Positions 38,683-48,261 of a stretch of DNA of 51,154 nucleotides are shown one piece after another. The notes beneath the pieces are model-generated. The model worked only from the letters and a program-made list of their open reading frames with translations, had not been told where the DNA came from and searched no databases. Origin of the DNA: Rickettsia typhi. GTDB lineage: Bacteria; Pseudomonadota; Alphaproteobacteria; Rickettsiales; JABSSG01. Made by a program: the position numbers and the translations under genes. The stretch covers positions 1-51,154 of the forward strand of contig CAMDPW010000005.1 in the NCBI GenBank assembly GCA_945905715.1. Reading direction: 5' to 3'. Numbering within the stretch: position 1 is the first letter of the stretch; every line of letters starts with the position of its first letter.

Positions 38683-39756
38683 TTACTCAGTAGGATCAAA
38701 ACCTTTACATAACGCTGAAGAAAGGGAAAATTTATGTACAATATCATTGAATTGATTTAATAAATTTTCATAACTCAACATTTGAGACGGCGCCTTTAAC
38801 TCTCTATAGCTTTCTGCAATTATTGTTAACTGGGTATCAGTTAATTGTGGACTTACGTTTACAATCTCAAGCATCTCATCTAAATTGCTATTACTATGTA
38901 ATACTATATCACATCCAGCAGCAAATGATTTACTAGCTTTCTCTGTGACGCTTCCGCTCAAGGCCTTCATTGTAATGCAATCTGTAATAATTATACCTTT
39001 AAAATTAATCGTGTGACGTATTTCATTTATTAGTTTAGTTGAAAAAGTTGATGGATTGTTTGCATCAATAACATTATAAAGTATATGAGCGGTCATTGCC
39101 CATTTTGCTGTATGGCTAAGTTGGATAAAAGGATAAAAATCACTTGTTAGCAAGGTTTTATAATCAGTGTAGATAACCGGTAACTCTAAATGACTATCAG
39201 CTCTTGCTCTGCCGTGTCCTGGAATATGCTTCATAATTGGACATACGCCACAACTAATAAAGCCCTCCATCATTTCTACTCCAAGTTCTGTAACGATTTC
39301 ACGATTGTCACTGAAAGCGCGGTCACCAATGACGCTATGACTGTTCACAAAATAAATGTCTAACAACGGTGCGCAATTAGTGTTAATGCCAAGTTCATGC
39401 AAATCAAGCGCCACAAGCATAGCATTAAGTTTGCACGCTTTTCGAGCAATGATTGAATCTTGCTTAGCAATAAATCCAAAAATTTCAGCCTTAGGTGGGT
39501 GTCGCCAGTGTGGATCTTTCAGTCTAGTGACTCTTCCACCTTCCTGATCAATTAAAATAGGAGTATGGCGGCCAGTAACTATTTTTATTTGCTGTACTAG
39601 TTGCCTTACTTGTGTTTTATTTTCAATATTACGCGAGAATAGAATGAAACCTAGTGGATTATATTGATTAATAAAATCTACTTCAGCTGGAAGCAGTGAT
39701 TTACCTTTTATGCCAAAAATTACTGCTCTGGGATTATTGCTGACCATGCTAAACAT
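38683..39756 (-). CDS. nagZ: Beta-N-acetylhexosaminidase NagZ
   Basis: This 357-aa glycoside hydrolase family 3 enzyme removes GlcNAc from muropeptides in cytoplasmic peptidoglycan recycling. Key motifs are DQEGGRVTRL (70-79), the catalytic loop KHIPGHG...DSHLELP (His181, Asp187, His189) and the nucleophile region IITDCITMKAL (Asp259). The length is normal for NagZ. There is no signal peptide, consistent with a cytoplasmic enzyme. It is divergent from the 2Fe-2S gene at 39844. Met4 is an alternative start. Confidence 0.94.
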   Translation of the reverse strand: MFSMVSNNPRAVIFGIKGKSLLPAEVDFINQYNPLGFILFSRNIENKTQVRQLVQQIKIVTGRHTPILIDQEGGRVTRLKDPHWRHPPKAEIFGFIAKQDSIIARKACKLNAMLVALDLHELGINTNCAPLLDIYFVNSHSVIGDRAFSDNREIVTELGVEMMEGFISCGVCPIMKHIPGHGRARADSHLELPVIYTDYKTLLTSDFYPFIQLSHTAKWAMTAHILYNVIDANNPSTFSTKLINEIRHTINFKGIIITDCITMKALSGSVTEKASKSFAAGCDIVLHSNSNLDEMLEIVNVSPQLTDTQLTIIAESYRELKAPSQMLSYENLLNQFNDIVHKFSLSSALCKGFDPTE

Positions 39757-39843
39757 TATGCGCGGTTTTTTATTTCTAGCAAGTAGTTTTTATGATATGA
39801 ATATAGAGACAGTTACATATATAATAAAGCAAGTGAATATTTT

Positions 39844-40149
39844 ATGACGCAATTAAAAGACCAATACTACCAAACTCATATTTTCATCTGCACTAACCAA
39901 AAAGAGAGCGGTAAGTGTTGTGGACAAAAAATTGTTGCAAAAGAACTGCTAGAAAAGCTCAAAACACTAGTTAAAGAGATCGGTGTTGGTGGTCAAAATG
40001 GTATACGAATTTCTCAATCAGGTTGCTTAGGTAGATGTAATGAAGGTCCATGCGCTGTTATTTACCCTCAAGGCAAATGGTTCAATTTACTTGAACAAAA
40101 AGATGAATTTTTACAATTTACTGACAAGATCATAAAAATTAGTTCTTAA
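39844..40149 (+). CDS. Thioredoxin-like [2Fe-2S] ferredoxin protein
   Basis: This 101-aa protein matches the thioredoxin-fold 2Fe-2S ferredoxin family. Cysteines in IFICTNQKESGKCCGQK and SQSGCLGRCNEGPCAVIYP provide the cluster ligands, and the GxW-x-NLLEQKDEFLQF end is typical of the fold. The redox partner is unknown. It starts a short operon that runs to the dipeptidase gene at 41567. Confidence 0.9.
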   Translation: MTQLKDQYYQTHIFICTNQKESGKCCGQKIVAKELLEKLKTLVKEIGVGGQNGIRISQSGCLGRCNEGPCAVIYPQGKWFNLLEQKDEFLQFTDKIIKISS

Positions 40150-40213
40150 CTAATTGCATAAATTAATAATTTATCTATTGCGAAATAAAGATTTATTGGT
40201 TAGTTTATACTGC

Positions 40214-40417
40214 ATGGATGGGCTATTAAAAGTGTTTATAAAATCACTAGTTGAAGGTTTTGGTTTTTTTATTTGGCAGAACAATGGCAATATTTCTTAT
40301 CCCTACAGTTATACACCTAAATCTTTGTTTGAAGATAAAGAAAATATAAATAACAATTTTATAGCAGTTCTAAATAGATTCAAAAAAATGGAGAATAGTA
40401 ATGGGAATAGCAAATAA
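40214..40417 (+). CDS. Small hypothetical protein in the 2Fe-2S operon
   Basis: This frame gives 67 residues from ATG 40214 (MDGLLKVFIKSLVEGFGFFI) or 87 from a TTG at 40154. It includes an amphipathic helix, an IWQNNGNISYPYSYTPKSLF segment and a polar end. It overlaps the next gene by 17 bases and lies just after the 2Fe-2S gene, so an operon context supports it. No family is recognised, and no good ribosome site precedes either start. Confidence 0.5.
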   Translation: MDGLLKVFIKSLVEGFGFFIWQNNGNISYPYSYTPKSLFEDKENINNNFIAVLNRFKKMENSNGNSK

Positions 40418-40868
40418 AAAATATTTTGGCGATTTACCCAAAGCTACAAAAATTTATGCACGCAAATACTTTTCAGCAGAAGAAGCAGATAATGAGCACA
40501 AAGTAATATCTAATTTTCCTACAGCTCTTGAACTCATGGACTATGAGCAATTATTTGAAGGCGCAGCTGAACGTATTATTTGCTTACTTGAAAAAGAACA
40601 AACTCAACGTCATAATTGGGAAATGAGAGCTTTACGGATACAAAATTTAGGTCGTCGTTTTGGCCAAGTTCTATTTGCAATGATTTTTTTGGCTCTAACC
40701 TATGCCTTTGTTGTCTTGATTAAAGATGGTTACCAAAACAGCGCTATTATACTTCTATCTGTAGGTTTTTTTTCATTGATTGCAATTATTTTTATGATTA
40801 GAAAGCAACGTTTTAATATTGAAAAACGATACAATGTTACTAAACGCTTTAATGATAGACATAGATAA
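40401..40868 (+). CDS. DUF2335-type membrane protein
   Basis: This 155-aa protein fits the DUF2335 family. A cytoplasmic segment with FPTALELMDYEQLFEGAAER and a Gln/His-rich helix precedes two membrane helices (about 90-110 and 117-136), then a basic end. The family's function is unknown; members are small membrane proteins of many bacteria. GGAG sits about seven bases before the ATG. It lies between the small orphan and the dipeptidase gene (nine-base gap). Confidence 0.85.
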   Translation: MGIANKKYFGDLPKATKIYARKYFSAEEADNEHKVISNFPTALELMDYEQLFEGAAERIICLLEKEQTQRHNWEMRALRIQNLGRRFGQVLFAMIFLALTYAFVVLIKDGYQNSAIILLSVGFFSLIAIIFMIRKQRFNIEKRYNVTKRFNDRHR

Positions 40869-40877
40869 AAAAGAATT

Positions 40878-41567
40878 ATGCCAGGATATTTACCTCAAGA
40901 TTTTGTTTACTTAAACGAAATTGATCCAACAATTCAAACAAGTCTACGTTATTTTACTTCTAATAATTTTATTGGCAGGCGTGTTACTGGTTATGAGGCT
41001 GATGTTCTGATTACTACAGCGCCATTAGCACACAAGCTCAAAGAAATACAATTTCATTTAAAACAAGAAGATTATGAGTTAGTAGTTTACGATGCGTATC
41101 GCCCACAAATGGCAGTAGATGAATTTGTCGTCTGGAGTGAAATCCATGAAGATCAAAAAATGAAATCTTTGTTTTATCCAGGTGTTAAGAAAAACGAAGT
41201 ATTTGAACTTGGTTATATTTCAAGAAAATCTCAACACAGCAAGGGGTTAGCAGTAGATATTACTTTAATCAAACGTGGTAATAAATTGCACAAAACAATT
41301 CCTCAAATTCGTAAGTTACTTGATGGCTCGGAGATTAATTTCCTTGATGATGGCACCGTTGATATGGGTTCATCTTTTGATTTATTCAGTGAAGCTTCTC
41401 ATTATGAGAACAACTTAATTGCAGAGCAATACAAAATGCAAAGAAATTATCTAAAAAATATTATGATCAAATTTGACTTTCATCCCTACTCAAAAGAATG
41501 GTGGCATTTTTCACTAGCAAATAATGAATTACTTCCTGAAACTTTTTTTAACTTTCCAGTTAAATAG
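40878..41567 (+). CDS. ddpX: D-alanyl-D-alanine dipeptidase (VanX/DdpX family)
   Basis: This 229-aa zinc peptidase hydrolyses D-Ala-D-Ala. All active-site elements are present: Arg75 in YDAYRPQ, zinc ligands His120 and Asp127 in SQHSKGLAVDIT, and Glu207 and His210 in EWWHF. There is no signal peptide, so it is probably cytoplasmic. In an obligate intracellular bacterium it would salvage D-Ala from cell-wall turnover, in line with nagZ nearby; that role is inference, not resistance by itself. Confidence 0.92.
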   Translation: MPGYLPQDFVYLNEIDPTIQTSLRYFTSNNFIGRRVTGYEADVLITTAPLAHKLKEIQFHLKQEDYELVVYDAYRPQMAVDEFVVWSEIHEDQKMKSLFYPGVKKNEVFELGYISRKSQHSKGLAVDITLIKRGNKLHKTIPQIRKLLDGSEINFLDDGTVDMGSSFDLFSEASHYENNLIAEQYKMQRNYLKNIMIKFDFHPYSKEWWHFSLANNELLPETFFNFPVK

Positions 41568-41768
41568 TTACTTATAATGCTCTGATTAATAAGATAATTA
41601 TTTATTTATATATAAAACTTATATTTCTATCAATTTTAGAAATTATTTACTACATTTATTATTGGTACCAGTTCTAAAAATCATTTCTTTTGACTAATGA
41701 AAATTTTTTATATATAGTCTGCAGAATAAATATTTGTTTACAATTTTATTTTAAAGGAAAGTATCGCA

Positions 41769-42431
41769 ATGTCAGCTCTGTCATTACTACAAGCGAATCT
41801 TAGAGAAAAAACCGGTAAAGGACCTGGTCGCGCTTTACGTCGAGCAGGTAAAATTCCTGCCATAATTTATGGTAAAGGCCGTAAAGAAGCGATGATAATT
41901 CTTGTGCAACAAGATATTCAGCGTCTCTATGAAAAATTCACTTTTATGTCAACTGTAATTGAAATTGAGTTAGATGGTAAACAATATAAAGTTTTACCTA
42001 AATCTATATTAAAGCACCCAGTAACAGATTTAGTTGAGCACGTAGACTTTATGTATCTAAATCAAGATGAAAAAATAAAACTTAATATTCCAGTATTGTT
42101 TACGGGTAAAGAAAAATCTCTCGGTTTAAAAAGAGGTGGGGTATTGAACATTGTACTACGTAACTTGCCAGTGATTGTTGATTCTTCAAATATTCCAGCA
42201 GTAATTGAAATAGATGTAGAGCATTTAGAAATTGGTGAAGCCGTTCACATAAAAGACATCAACTTACCTCAAGGTGTACTTTCAGCCATTAAAGATTCTA
42301 ATTATACTGTAGCTAAAGTAGTTGGTAAAAAAGCAATGAAAATTGATGAAGAAATTGCTGTTGGAGTATCTAGCGGAGGAGGAGCTGAAGGTGAAAGTAA
42401 TAAAGAGAAAGTAGTGAAAGCCAGAAGCTAG
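41769..42431 (+). CDS. rplY: Ribosomal protein bL25 (Ctc/TL5 form)
   Basis: This 220-aa protein has an N-terminal L25 domain (LREKTGKGPGRALRRAGKIP, binding 5S rRNA) and the C-terminal Ctc-type beta domain, then a Gly/Glu/Lys-rich tail after residue 195. The length and layout match the longer Ctc form common in alphaproteobacteria. A strong AAAGGAAAG ribosome site precedes the ATG. It starts the rplY-pth-ychF operon. Confidence 0.95.
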   Translation: MSALSLLQANLREKTGKGPGRALRRAGKIPAIIYGKGRKEAMIILVQQDIQRLYEKFTFMSTVIEIELDGKQYKVLPKSILKHPVTDLVEHVDFMYLNQDEKIKLNIPVLFTGKEKSLGLKRGGVLNIVLRNLPVIVDSSNIPAVIEIDVEHLEIGEAVHIKDINLPQGVLSAIKDSNYTVAKVVGKKAMKIDEEIAVGVSSGGGAEGESNKEKVVKARS

Positions 42432-42443
42432 AGTTAGAGAGGT

Positions 42444-43016
42444 ATGTTTTTATTGGCAGGACTAGGAAATCCAGGTCAAAGGTATAGTAATAATCGTCAT
42501 AATGTAGGCTTTAAGGTTATTGACGAGATTGTTAATAGTTATAATCTCAAAAAAATTAAAGATAAATTTGAATCTACTATCTTTATTGGCAGTATTGCCG
42601 CTCATGAAGTGATCGCTGTTAAACCTAATACTTTCATGAATTTATCTGGAAAAGCTGTAGCTGCATTTATTAGTTATTACAACATTTCTTCAATCAACAC
42701 TATAATTATTCATGATGATATAAATTTAGTATTGGGAAAAATAAAAGTAAAGTTTGGTGGTAGAGCTGGCGGTCATAATGGTTTGAAATCCATAGATAGC
42801 TTTATAGGTCAGAATTATTTACGAGTTCGCTTGGGAGTAAGCTACCCTGGAAATCATGATTTGGTCTCAGAGTATGTGCTAGAAGACTTTCCGTATGGTC
42901 ACGAACAAAATATTATTGCCGACATTATTAAATGTACTGTCAATAACATTGCTTTGTTACTAAATAATAGACAAGATTTGTTTTTAACTTACACTAATAT
43001 AACTAAGGAGAAGTAA
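42444..43016 (+). CDS. pth: Peptidyl-tRNA hydrolase
   Basis: This 190-aa enzyme releases peptides from prematurely dropped peptidyl-tRNA. The N-terminal LLAGLGNPG and the catalytic His19 in NNRHNVGF are clear, followed by VKPNTFMNLSGKAV, IIHDDINL and GGRAGGHNGLKS, all hallmark motifs. The length is normal. It lies 12 bases after rplY and directly abuts ychF, an order found in many bacteria. Confidence 0.96.
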   Translation: MFLLAGLGNPGQRYSNNRHNVGFKVIDEIVNSYNLKKIKDKFESTIFIGSIAAHEVIAVKPNTFMNLSGKAVAAFISYYNISSINTIIIHDDINLVLGKIKVKFGGRAGGHNGLKSIDSFIGQNYLRVRLGVSYPGNHDLVSEYVLEDFPYGHEQNIIADIIKCTVNNIALLLNNRQDLFLTYTNITKEK

Positions 43017-44120
43017 GTGGGCTTTAAATGCGGTATAGTTGGCTTGCCAAATGTTGGAAAATCTACCTTATTTAATGCTCTTACTAAATCAAATTTAGCA
43101 CAAGCAGCAAATTATCCTTTTTGTACTATTGAACCGAATGTTGGTAAGATACTAGTACCGGATAAGCGTTTAAATAAACTAGCTAATATTGCTAATTCAA
43201 AAAAGATTATCTCAACTCAGATTGAGATTGTAGATATTGCTGGTTTAGTTAAAGGCGCAGCAACTGGTGAAGGCTTAGGAAATAAATTTTTATCTCATAT
43301 CAGAGAAGTTGATGCAATTTTGCAAGTAGTACGTTGTTTTGAAGATAATGATATTACACATGTAGAAAAGACTATTAATCCAATTCGTGACATTGAGTTA
43401 ATAGAAACCGAACTGGTTTTAGCTGATTTAGAATCAATGACTAAACGAGTTGAAAGTTTTAGCAAAAAGAATAAATTTGTTCAAGATAAATGCATTAGAA
43501 GAGAGCTTGAATTAATGAGTAAATGTTTGCAAATTTTGGAAAGTGGAAAACAAGCAAGACAGCTGCTCAAAGAAGGATATAGCGAAGAAGATATTAAATC
43601 ACTACAATTAATTACAACTAAGCCTTATATGTACATTTGCAATATAGGTGAGGTAGAAGTAGCTAGTGGCAATAAGTATAGTAAGGTTGTAGAAGAGTTT
43701 GCGACTCAAGCAGGGGTAAAAGTAATTTTAATTTCTTCAAAAATTGAAGCTGAAATTGCTATACTAGAAAATGTAGATGAGCAATTATCGTTTTTACAAG
43801 ATCTCGGTCTAGATGAGGCCGGTTTAAGCAAATTAATCAGAAGCGGCTATCTATTGTTAAATTTATCTACATTTTTTACCATAGGTCCTAAAGAAGCAAG
43901 AGCATGGACAATCACCAAAAATACTTTAGCTCCACAAGCGGCTGGAGCGATACATACTGATTTTGAACAAGGATTTATTCGTGCCGAAGTTATTAGCTAC
44001 GACGATTACATCGAATATAATGGAGAGATCGGTGCTAAAGAAAATGGCAGGATGCGCCTAGAAGGAAAGGAATACAAGATGTGCGACGGTGATATTGTGC
44101 ATTTTAGATTTAACGTATAG
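43017..44120 (+). CDS. ychF: Ribosome-binding ATPase YchF
   Basis: This 367-aa Obg-family P-loop protein starts at GTG behind a clear AAGGAGAAG. The G1 motif is GLPNVGKST, with IVDIAGLVKGAATGEGLG as the G3 region. The coiled-coil arm and C-terminal TGS domain (NLSTFFTIGPKEARAW through DIVHFRFNV) are complete. YchF binds ribosomes and hydrolyses ATP rather than GTP. It directly follows pth. Confidence 0.96.
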   Translation: MGFKCGIVGLPNVGKSTLFNALTKSNLAQAANYPFCTIEPNVGKILVPDKRLNKLANIANSKKIISTQIEIVDIAGLVKGAATGEGLGNKFLSHIREVDAILQVVRCFEDNDITHVEKTINPIRDIELIETELVLADLESMTKRVESFSKKNKFVQDKCIRRELELMSKCLQILESGKQARQLLKEGYSEEDIKSLQLITTKPYMYICNIGEVEVASGNKYSKVVEEFATQAGVKVILISSKIEAEIAILENVDEQLSFLQDLGLDEAGLSKLIRSGYLLLNLSTFFTIGPKEARAWTITKNTLAPQAAGAIHTDFEQGFIRAEVISYDDYIEYNGEIGAKENGRMRLEGKEYKMCDGDIVHFRFNV

Positions 44121-44285
44121 ATCAATCTTAAAATTTTGATCATGAATATGGCGCAGCGTTATATTACAATGTTATCAGTTATAGAATGTTCGTGCATTAT
44201 CAGTATAGTGAGCATAGAATTAGTATTGATTCGTAATAAGTTCCGAGATATCATTGAGACATCTAGCTAAGAAAGGAGTGATGTT

Positions 44286-45620
44286 ATGCGCGAAAGGACA
44301 ACGAAGAAAAAATCAGAAATAGCCCTGGAAGAACAAATAACAGGTAACAGAGGCGTTATTATTAGCGAAATTCATGACGAACGATCATCTACTCAGCTAT
44401 TAATTGAAAATATGCCAATGCTTAAAGCTCAAGGTGTGAAGTATATTTTTCATGAAACTTTTCTACAAGACTCAAATCAAGCTATCGATCAACAAGCTTT
44501 AAGGCAGGATATTATACAATTGTACATGAGTGAAAAAGGTTTTAGAACCAATTCCAATGAATCATTGGCAATTGGGCAGCTTGCAACCTATCCAGCAGAA
44601 CAAGAGAGAATAAGGAGGCTTTTTGTAGAATCAGGAAAGTTTACTAATGATCAGTTTAGTGCCTTAAAAAATACACATCTAGAATCTGCATTGCTAGCAG
44701 AAAAAGATCCTAGAGCTTATAATAAATATAATTTATTGAAAACTGCTGCAGCAAATGGCATCACTATTATTTCCATAGGTAGCAAGAGTATGAGCGCTTT
44801 GCAGGGAACAGAACGACTGGAAATGTTTAATAGCAGTGCTCATGCACAAATTGAATCAGTTGTGGCGCATGATAGAGATGCCCGTTTTGTAATGGTGTGT
44901 GGTCAAGCGCATGCTTATGATTATCTTGGAGTAAAAGGTATGATTCAACGCTTAGATGTGCCAGTTATAGATGTGTATAATGGTAAAAAAGACGAAACTT
45001 ATAAGGAAGTGACATATCATAATCAAATGCTTAACAAGCCAGTTACTGCTACTGTGATTACATTAAACAATATTAAGAATTCTGATACTAGAAATCAGCG
45101 ATTTATTGAGTCTTCGATTGCAGCAAGTACATTTAGAGCAAGCGAAACTGATTCTCATCTGACAACAATACCAGAACTACTGGTTACTAGTGATAGTGAA
45201 GAAGGGGTCAAGCAATTGCATGGGGCTATGTCTCAACTAATAAAAGGAGGAGAGTCTAGGAAACACTTACAAATTAGCAACATTAGAGATACTAGTTTTT
45301 CTATAACATGCAGAACTAGTAGCAAAGATGATGTTTTGGCAATAGCAGTAGTAAAAAAAACTCTAGAAGAAATAGGATTTAAATTAGATAAAAATCGTAC
45401 AAGTGCTTCTGTAGATCTAAGAAATCCTTATAATAAACAGGTGTTAGAGCGATATAGTGATAATTTAGTTGCTACCTTTATGGTTCGTGCCAGTAATATA
45501 ATGTCAAGATTTACTGGTCAAGAAATATCGTCAACTTTAGGACATCTTACTTCTCCACCTTATAGATTAACTGACGATAGTACTGTAGCTAATCGAAGGG
45601 GAGGAGGACGAGCCCAATAA
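44286..45620 (+). CDS. Orphan protein with Tiki/ChaN-like toxin-associated domain
   Basis: This 444-aa protein has an N-terminal domain (about 15-235) that resembles the Tiki/ChaN-like module found in some large bacterial toxins. Characteristic pieces are GVIISEIHDERSS (Glu28, His30), LLIENMPMLKAQGVKYIFHE (Glu57) and VMVCGQAHAYDYLG (His209), with a KYNLLKTAAANGITIISIGS segment in between. The Glu/His residues could bind metal or haem; an enzymatic role is unproven. The C-terminal half is unrecognised and ends in Gly/Arg-rich RRGGGRAQ. No signal peptide is seen. AAAGGAGTG gives a strong ribosome site. It could be a type IV effector, which is inference. Confidence 0.65.
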   Translation: MRERTTKKKSEIALEEQITGNRGVIISEIHDERSSTQLLIENMPMLKAQGVKYIFHETFLQDSNQAIDQQALRQDIIQLYMSEKGFRTNSNESLAIGQLATYPAEQERIRRLFVESGKFTNDQFSALKNTHLESALLAEKDPRAYNKYNLLKTAAANGITIISIGSKSMSALQGTERLEMFNSSAHAQIESVVAHDRDARFVMVCGQAHAYDYLGVKGMIQRLDVPVIDVYNGKKDETYKEVTYHNQMLNKPVTATVITLNNIKNSDTRNQRFIESSIAASTFRASETDSHLTTIPELLVTSDSEEGVKQLHGAMSQLIKGGESRKHLQISNIRDTSFSITCRTSSKDDVLAIAVVKKTLEEIGFKLDKNRTSASVDLRNPYNKQVLERYSDNLVATFMVRASNIMSRFTGQEISSTLGHLTSPPYRLTDDSTVANRRGGGRAQ

Positions 45621-45678
45621 TTTTATATGAATGCCCTTTATAACAAGGTTATAAAAATCAAACAATTTCTTATTTAAA

Positions 45679-46338
45679 ATGACAAATATAGAAAAAATTT
45701 ATATAGGTTTGTGCATATTATTTTCAGTATTGATAGTTGTTGGAAATCTTACATATCAGAAGTTTGTTTTTCTGTCTATTGTACCGTTTCATACTTTTGA
45801 ACTTTCAGTAGGTGCAATTTTATATCCCTTAACTTTCCTAATAACAGACTTAATAACAGAATTTTATGGTAAAGAGAAAGCCAATTTTTGTGTAAGATTC
45901 GCAATCTTAACAAATATATTGGTTGCCATAATTATAGCTGGCATGGATGCATTACCTACTGTCTCATGGTCTAAAATTGACTATATTACATTTCATAAAG
46001 TATTTGGTTTATATTACATAGCCTTTATAAGCTCTCTTGTTGCATGCTATATTTCTCAAACAATTGATATTTCATTGTATTTGTGGTTACGTAAAATTAC
46101 TAAAGGTAAATATTTATGGATTAGAAATAATGGCAGTACAGCTGTTTCTCTAATTATTGACACGTGTACAGTAATTATTTTTATGACAATATTCGGCGCT
46201 CTACCCAAAGAACAGATGTTACTCCTCATACTTAACAGTTATGCGTGGAAGTTGTGTTTTACAGTCTTTAGTACTCCGTTATTTTATCTTTGCTTTAGTG
46301 TAATAAAATTTCTTATGCAAGTCAAAACATCTAAATGA
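45679..46338 (+). CDS. yhhQ: Queuosine precursor transporter (VUT/YhhQ family)
   Basis: This 219-aa inner-membrane protein has about six helices and the family motifs LYPLTFLITDLITEFYGKEK, SQTIDISLYLWLRK and IRNNGSTAVSLIIDT. YhhQ-type proteins import a queuosine precursor (preQ0 or preQ1) for tRNA modification, and rickettsial members are known. The length is typical. It stands 58 bases after the Tiki-like gene. Confidence 0.9.
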   Translation: MTNIEKIYIGLCILFSVLIVVGNLTYQKFVFLSIVPFHTFELSVGAILYPLTFLITDLITEFYGKEKANFCVRFAILTNILVAIIIAGMDALPTVSWSKIDYITFHKVFGLYYIAFISSLVACYISQTIDISLYLWLRKITKGKYLWIRNNGSTAVSLIIDTCTVIIFMTIFGALPKEQMLLLILNSYAWKLCFTVFSTPLFYLCFSVIKFLMQVKTSK

Positions 46339-46571
46339 TACCATGGCTTTAACTTCTGATACTCCAGTTATCTTAGTCAACATAGACAGAGAGATGCAAT
46401 GAAAGGAGGTGTTGTAGTATATATTAATTTAATAAATATCAAGATGAACTTTAGAATTATATTATATTAGAGATTATAATACAACATTGAACGCTTTGAA
46501 TAATTACACAGATAGCCTTCTTTATTAGCCACGAAGAACGTCTAACTATTTATAAAAATGGAGAAGAGTAG

Positions 46572-46979
46572 TTATTTCTGCACTTCCACAGCCTTCACAT
46601 CTATTTCTATTTTTGCAGGAAAATGATCTCTATCCACTTTACCATAAAGCTTAACTAAGGTTTTTGGTGTAATTTGTTCTAAGGGCATATTCTTATGATC
46701 TATCTCTACCAGCACCTCAGCTGTACTATCCGTAAATACATACTTATCATGAGAAACTCTTTTGATAATATGTCCTGTCAACACTACTCTAGTATTATCT
46801 TGTGCATGCGTCAGTAATTCTTTCACAGATACTGCGCCTCCTGCATCTGGTCCTACGAATCCTGAGGAAGTAGGGTGTTGATTTTCTGCAGAAAAAGCTA
46901 TAGAGTGATGATTTTCTGTGGCAAAAGCTGTGTTTACAATCAGACCACAAGCTAAAAATATAACACTTTTTCTAAGCAT
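46572..46979 (-). CDS. Periplasmic bacterial OB-fold (BOF/YgiW) protein
   Basis: This 135-aa secreted protein has a signal peptide (MLRKSVIFLACGLIVNTAFA) and a BOF domain: VSVKELLTHAQDNTRVVLTG, KYVFTDSTAEVLVEID, and a closing KLYGKVDRD...KIEIDVKAVEV. YgiW/YdeI-family proteins are linked to envelope stress and cationic peptide or cation tolerance. A His-rich spacer follows the signal. It is a single gene with gaps on both sides. Confidence 0.88.
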   Translation of the reverse strand: MLRKSVIFLACGLIVNTAFATENHHSIAFSAENQHPTSSGFVGPDAGGAVSVKELLTHAQDNTRVVLTGHIIKRVSHDKYVFTDSTAEVLVEIDHKNMPLEQITPKTLVKLYGKVDRDHFPAKIEIDVKAVEVQK

Positions 46980-47145
46980 ATTAAAACCATATTTTTAATG
47001 TTGTTTAATGATCCCTGAATTTTAATCATACAGAGCAGTTTATATTATATAAAACAACAATACTATCTGTCAATGAAAAATAACGTACTGTTTCCATAAT
47101 AAATATTATAAGCATTAATTAGTTAATGCGTAATTACTGAATTTC

Positions 47146-48218
47146 TTATTTCTTTAACAGCCTCTTACTTATTGCTTGTGACGGCTGTTCAATGAGTTTA
47201 TGCAGTATCCAAGCAAATAGAAAGCATGTAGACGTAACTATAAGAAGTGCTGCCCAGTTTTTTACGCCAGAATCAAGTAAAATACGCAGAGCAATATATC
47301 CAGCTACTCCATGAATGACATAGAGTGGGTAACTTATATTTGCAAAAAAATCAAAAACTATATTCGATTTAAATATACTTGGATATGTATATGCAAAAGT
47401 AAAAGTGAGAAGAGCGTATGCATAATTCGAAATTACTCCAAAGATTGCTGACTGTGGACCAATATACCAACTAATACAGAATAAAGCAAATATGATACCA
47501 ATAAATATCCACGCTTGATTTACCGTAATTTCTTTACTATATAAATAATGAAAAACTACTCCAATGAACATAAAAATGATATATTGAAAATTGAAAATCC
47601 CCTGTGTTAAATTGTTGGTTAAGTGTAAAATCATCATTAAAATAAAAAGCGCTATTGGAATAAAAATTAATCTTATTGAGTAATGTTTAAACCATGTAAT
47701 AAAGATAGCGCATAACAGATAAAATTTTATCTCTGCTTCTAATGTCCATACAACAAAATCAATATTTCTAGATCCAGTAATATCTCTCAGGCCTGGTATA
47801 TAATGAATTAAAATCTCCTTTGTGGTATAAGGCCATTCTTGTAAAAAATATTTACTACCTACTAACAAGGCAATTAACGTGATACTAAATCCAGCAATAT
47901 ATGTAGGAATAATACGCAGTAATCTATTTATAATAAAACCAGACCTACTAACTCTTCTCAGTGAAAACGGTATCGTGAATCCACTTATAAGAAAAAATAT
48001 TGCAACGCCATAAGGTCCCCCCAAACAAAAGTTGGAAATGTATTCAGCCATAGTACGTAAGTTGGAACGGTATAGCTTTTAATAGGAGATGGTGCATTAA
48101 TCAGTAAATGGACATTAGGGTGTAACCAAAATAACCCCAAAAGATGCCCGATAACTACTGCAATAGCAGCAAATCCGCGCATTGTATTTGCAAATTCTAC
48201 CTTTGTTTTATCTTGCAC
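47146..48218 (-). pseudogene. Acyltransferase family 3 (OafA-like), broken by a one-base frameshift
   Basis: Two overlapping minus-strand frames together form one acyltransferase-3 protein of about 357 aa. The first (GTG 48218) carries the conserved FANTMRGFAAIAVVIGH with Arg and His of the family, and the second carries YGVAIFFLISGF and eight to nine further membrane helices ending EQPSQAISKRLLKK. The frames meet at a run of six G on the coding strand (C run 48017-48022); seven G would read through as FVWGGPYGVAIFF. The total span of 1073 bases is one short of a multiple of three. The gene may be a fresh pseudogene, phase-variable or a sequencing error. Such enzymes O-acylate surface polysaccharides or peptidoglycan. 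Confidence 0.85.
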
Positions 48219-48261
48219 AACTTTCCCTATGAATTACTTATCTTCCACAAATATAGAACGA

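Noticed and set aside
44172-44208. Near-direct repeat TTATCAG(T)TATAG upstream of the Tiki-like gene
   Set aside because: Short, AT-rich and imperfect; likely to occur by chance in this sequence.
46402-46411. Very strong ribosome-binding-like AAAGGAGGTG in the gap after yhhQ
   Set aside because: Only a stop or very short frames follow (a 23-codon frame at best), so no gene can be supported; it may be a remnant.
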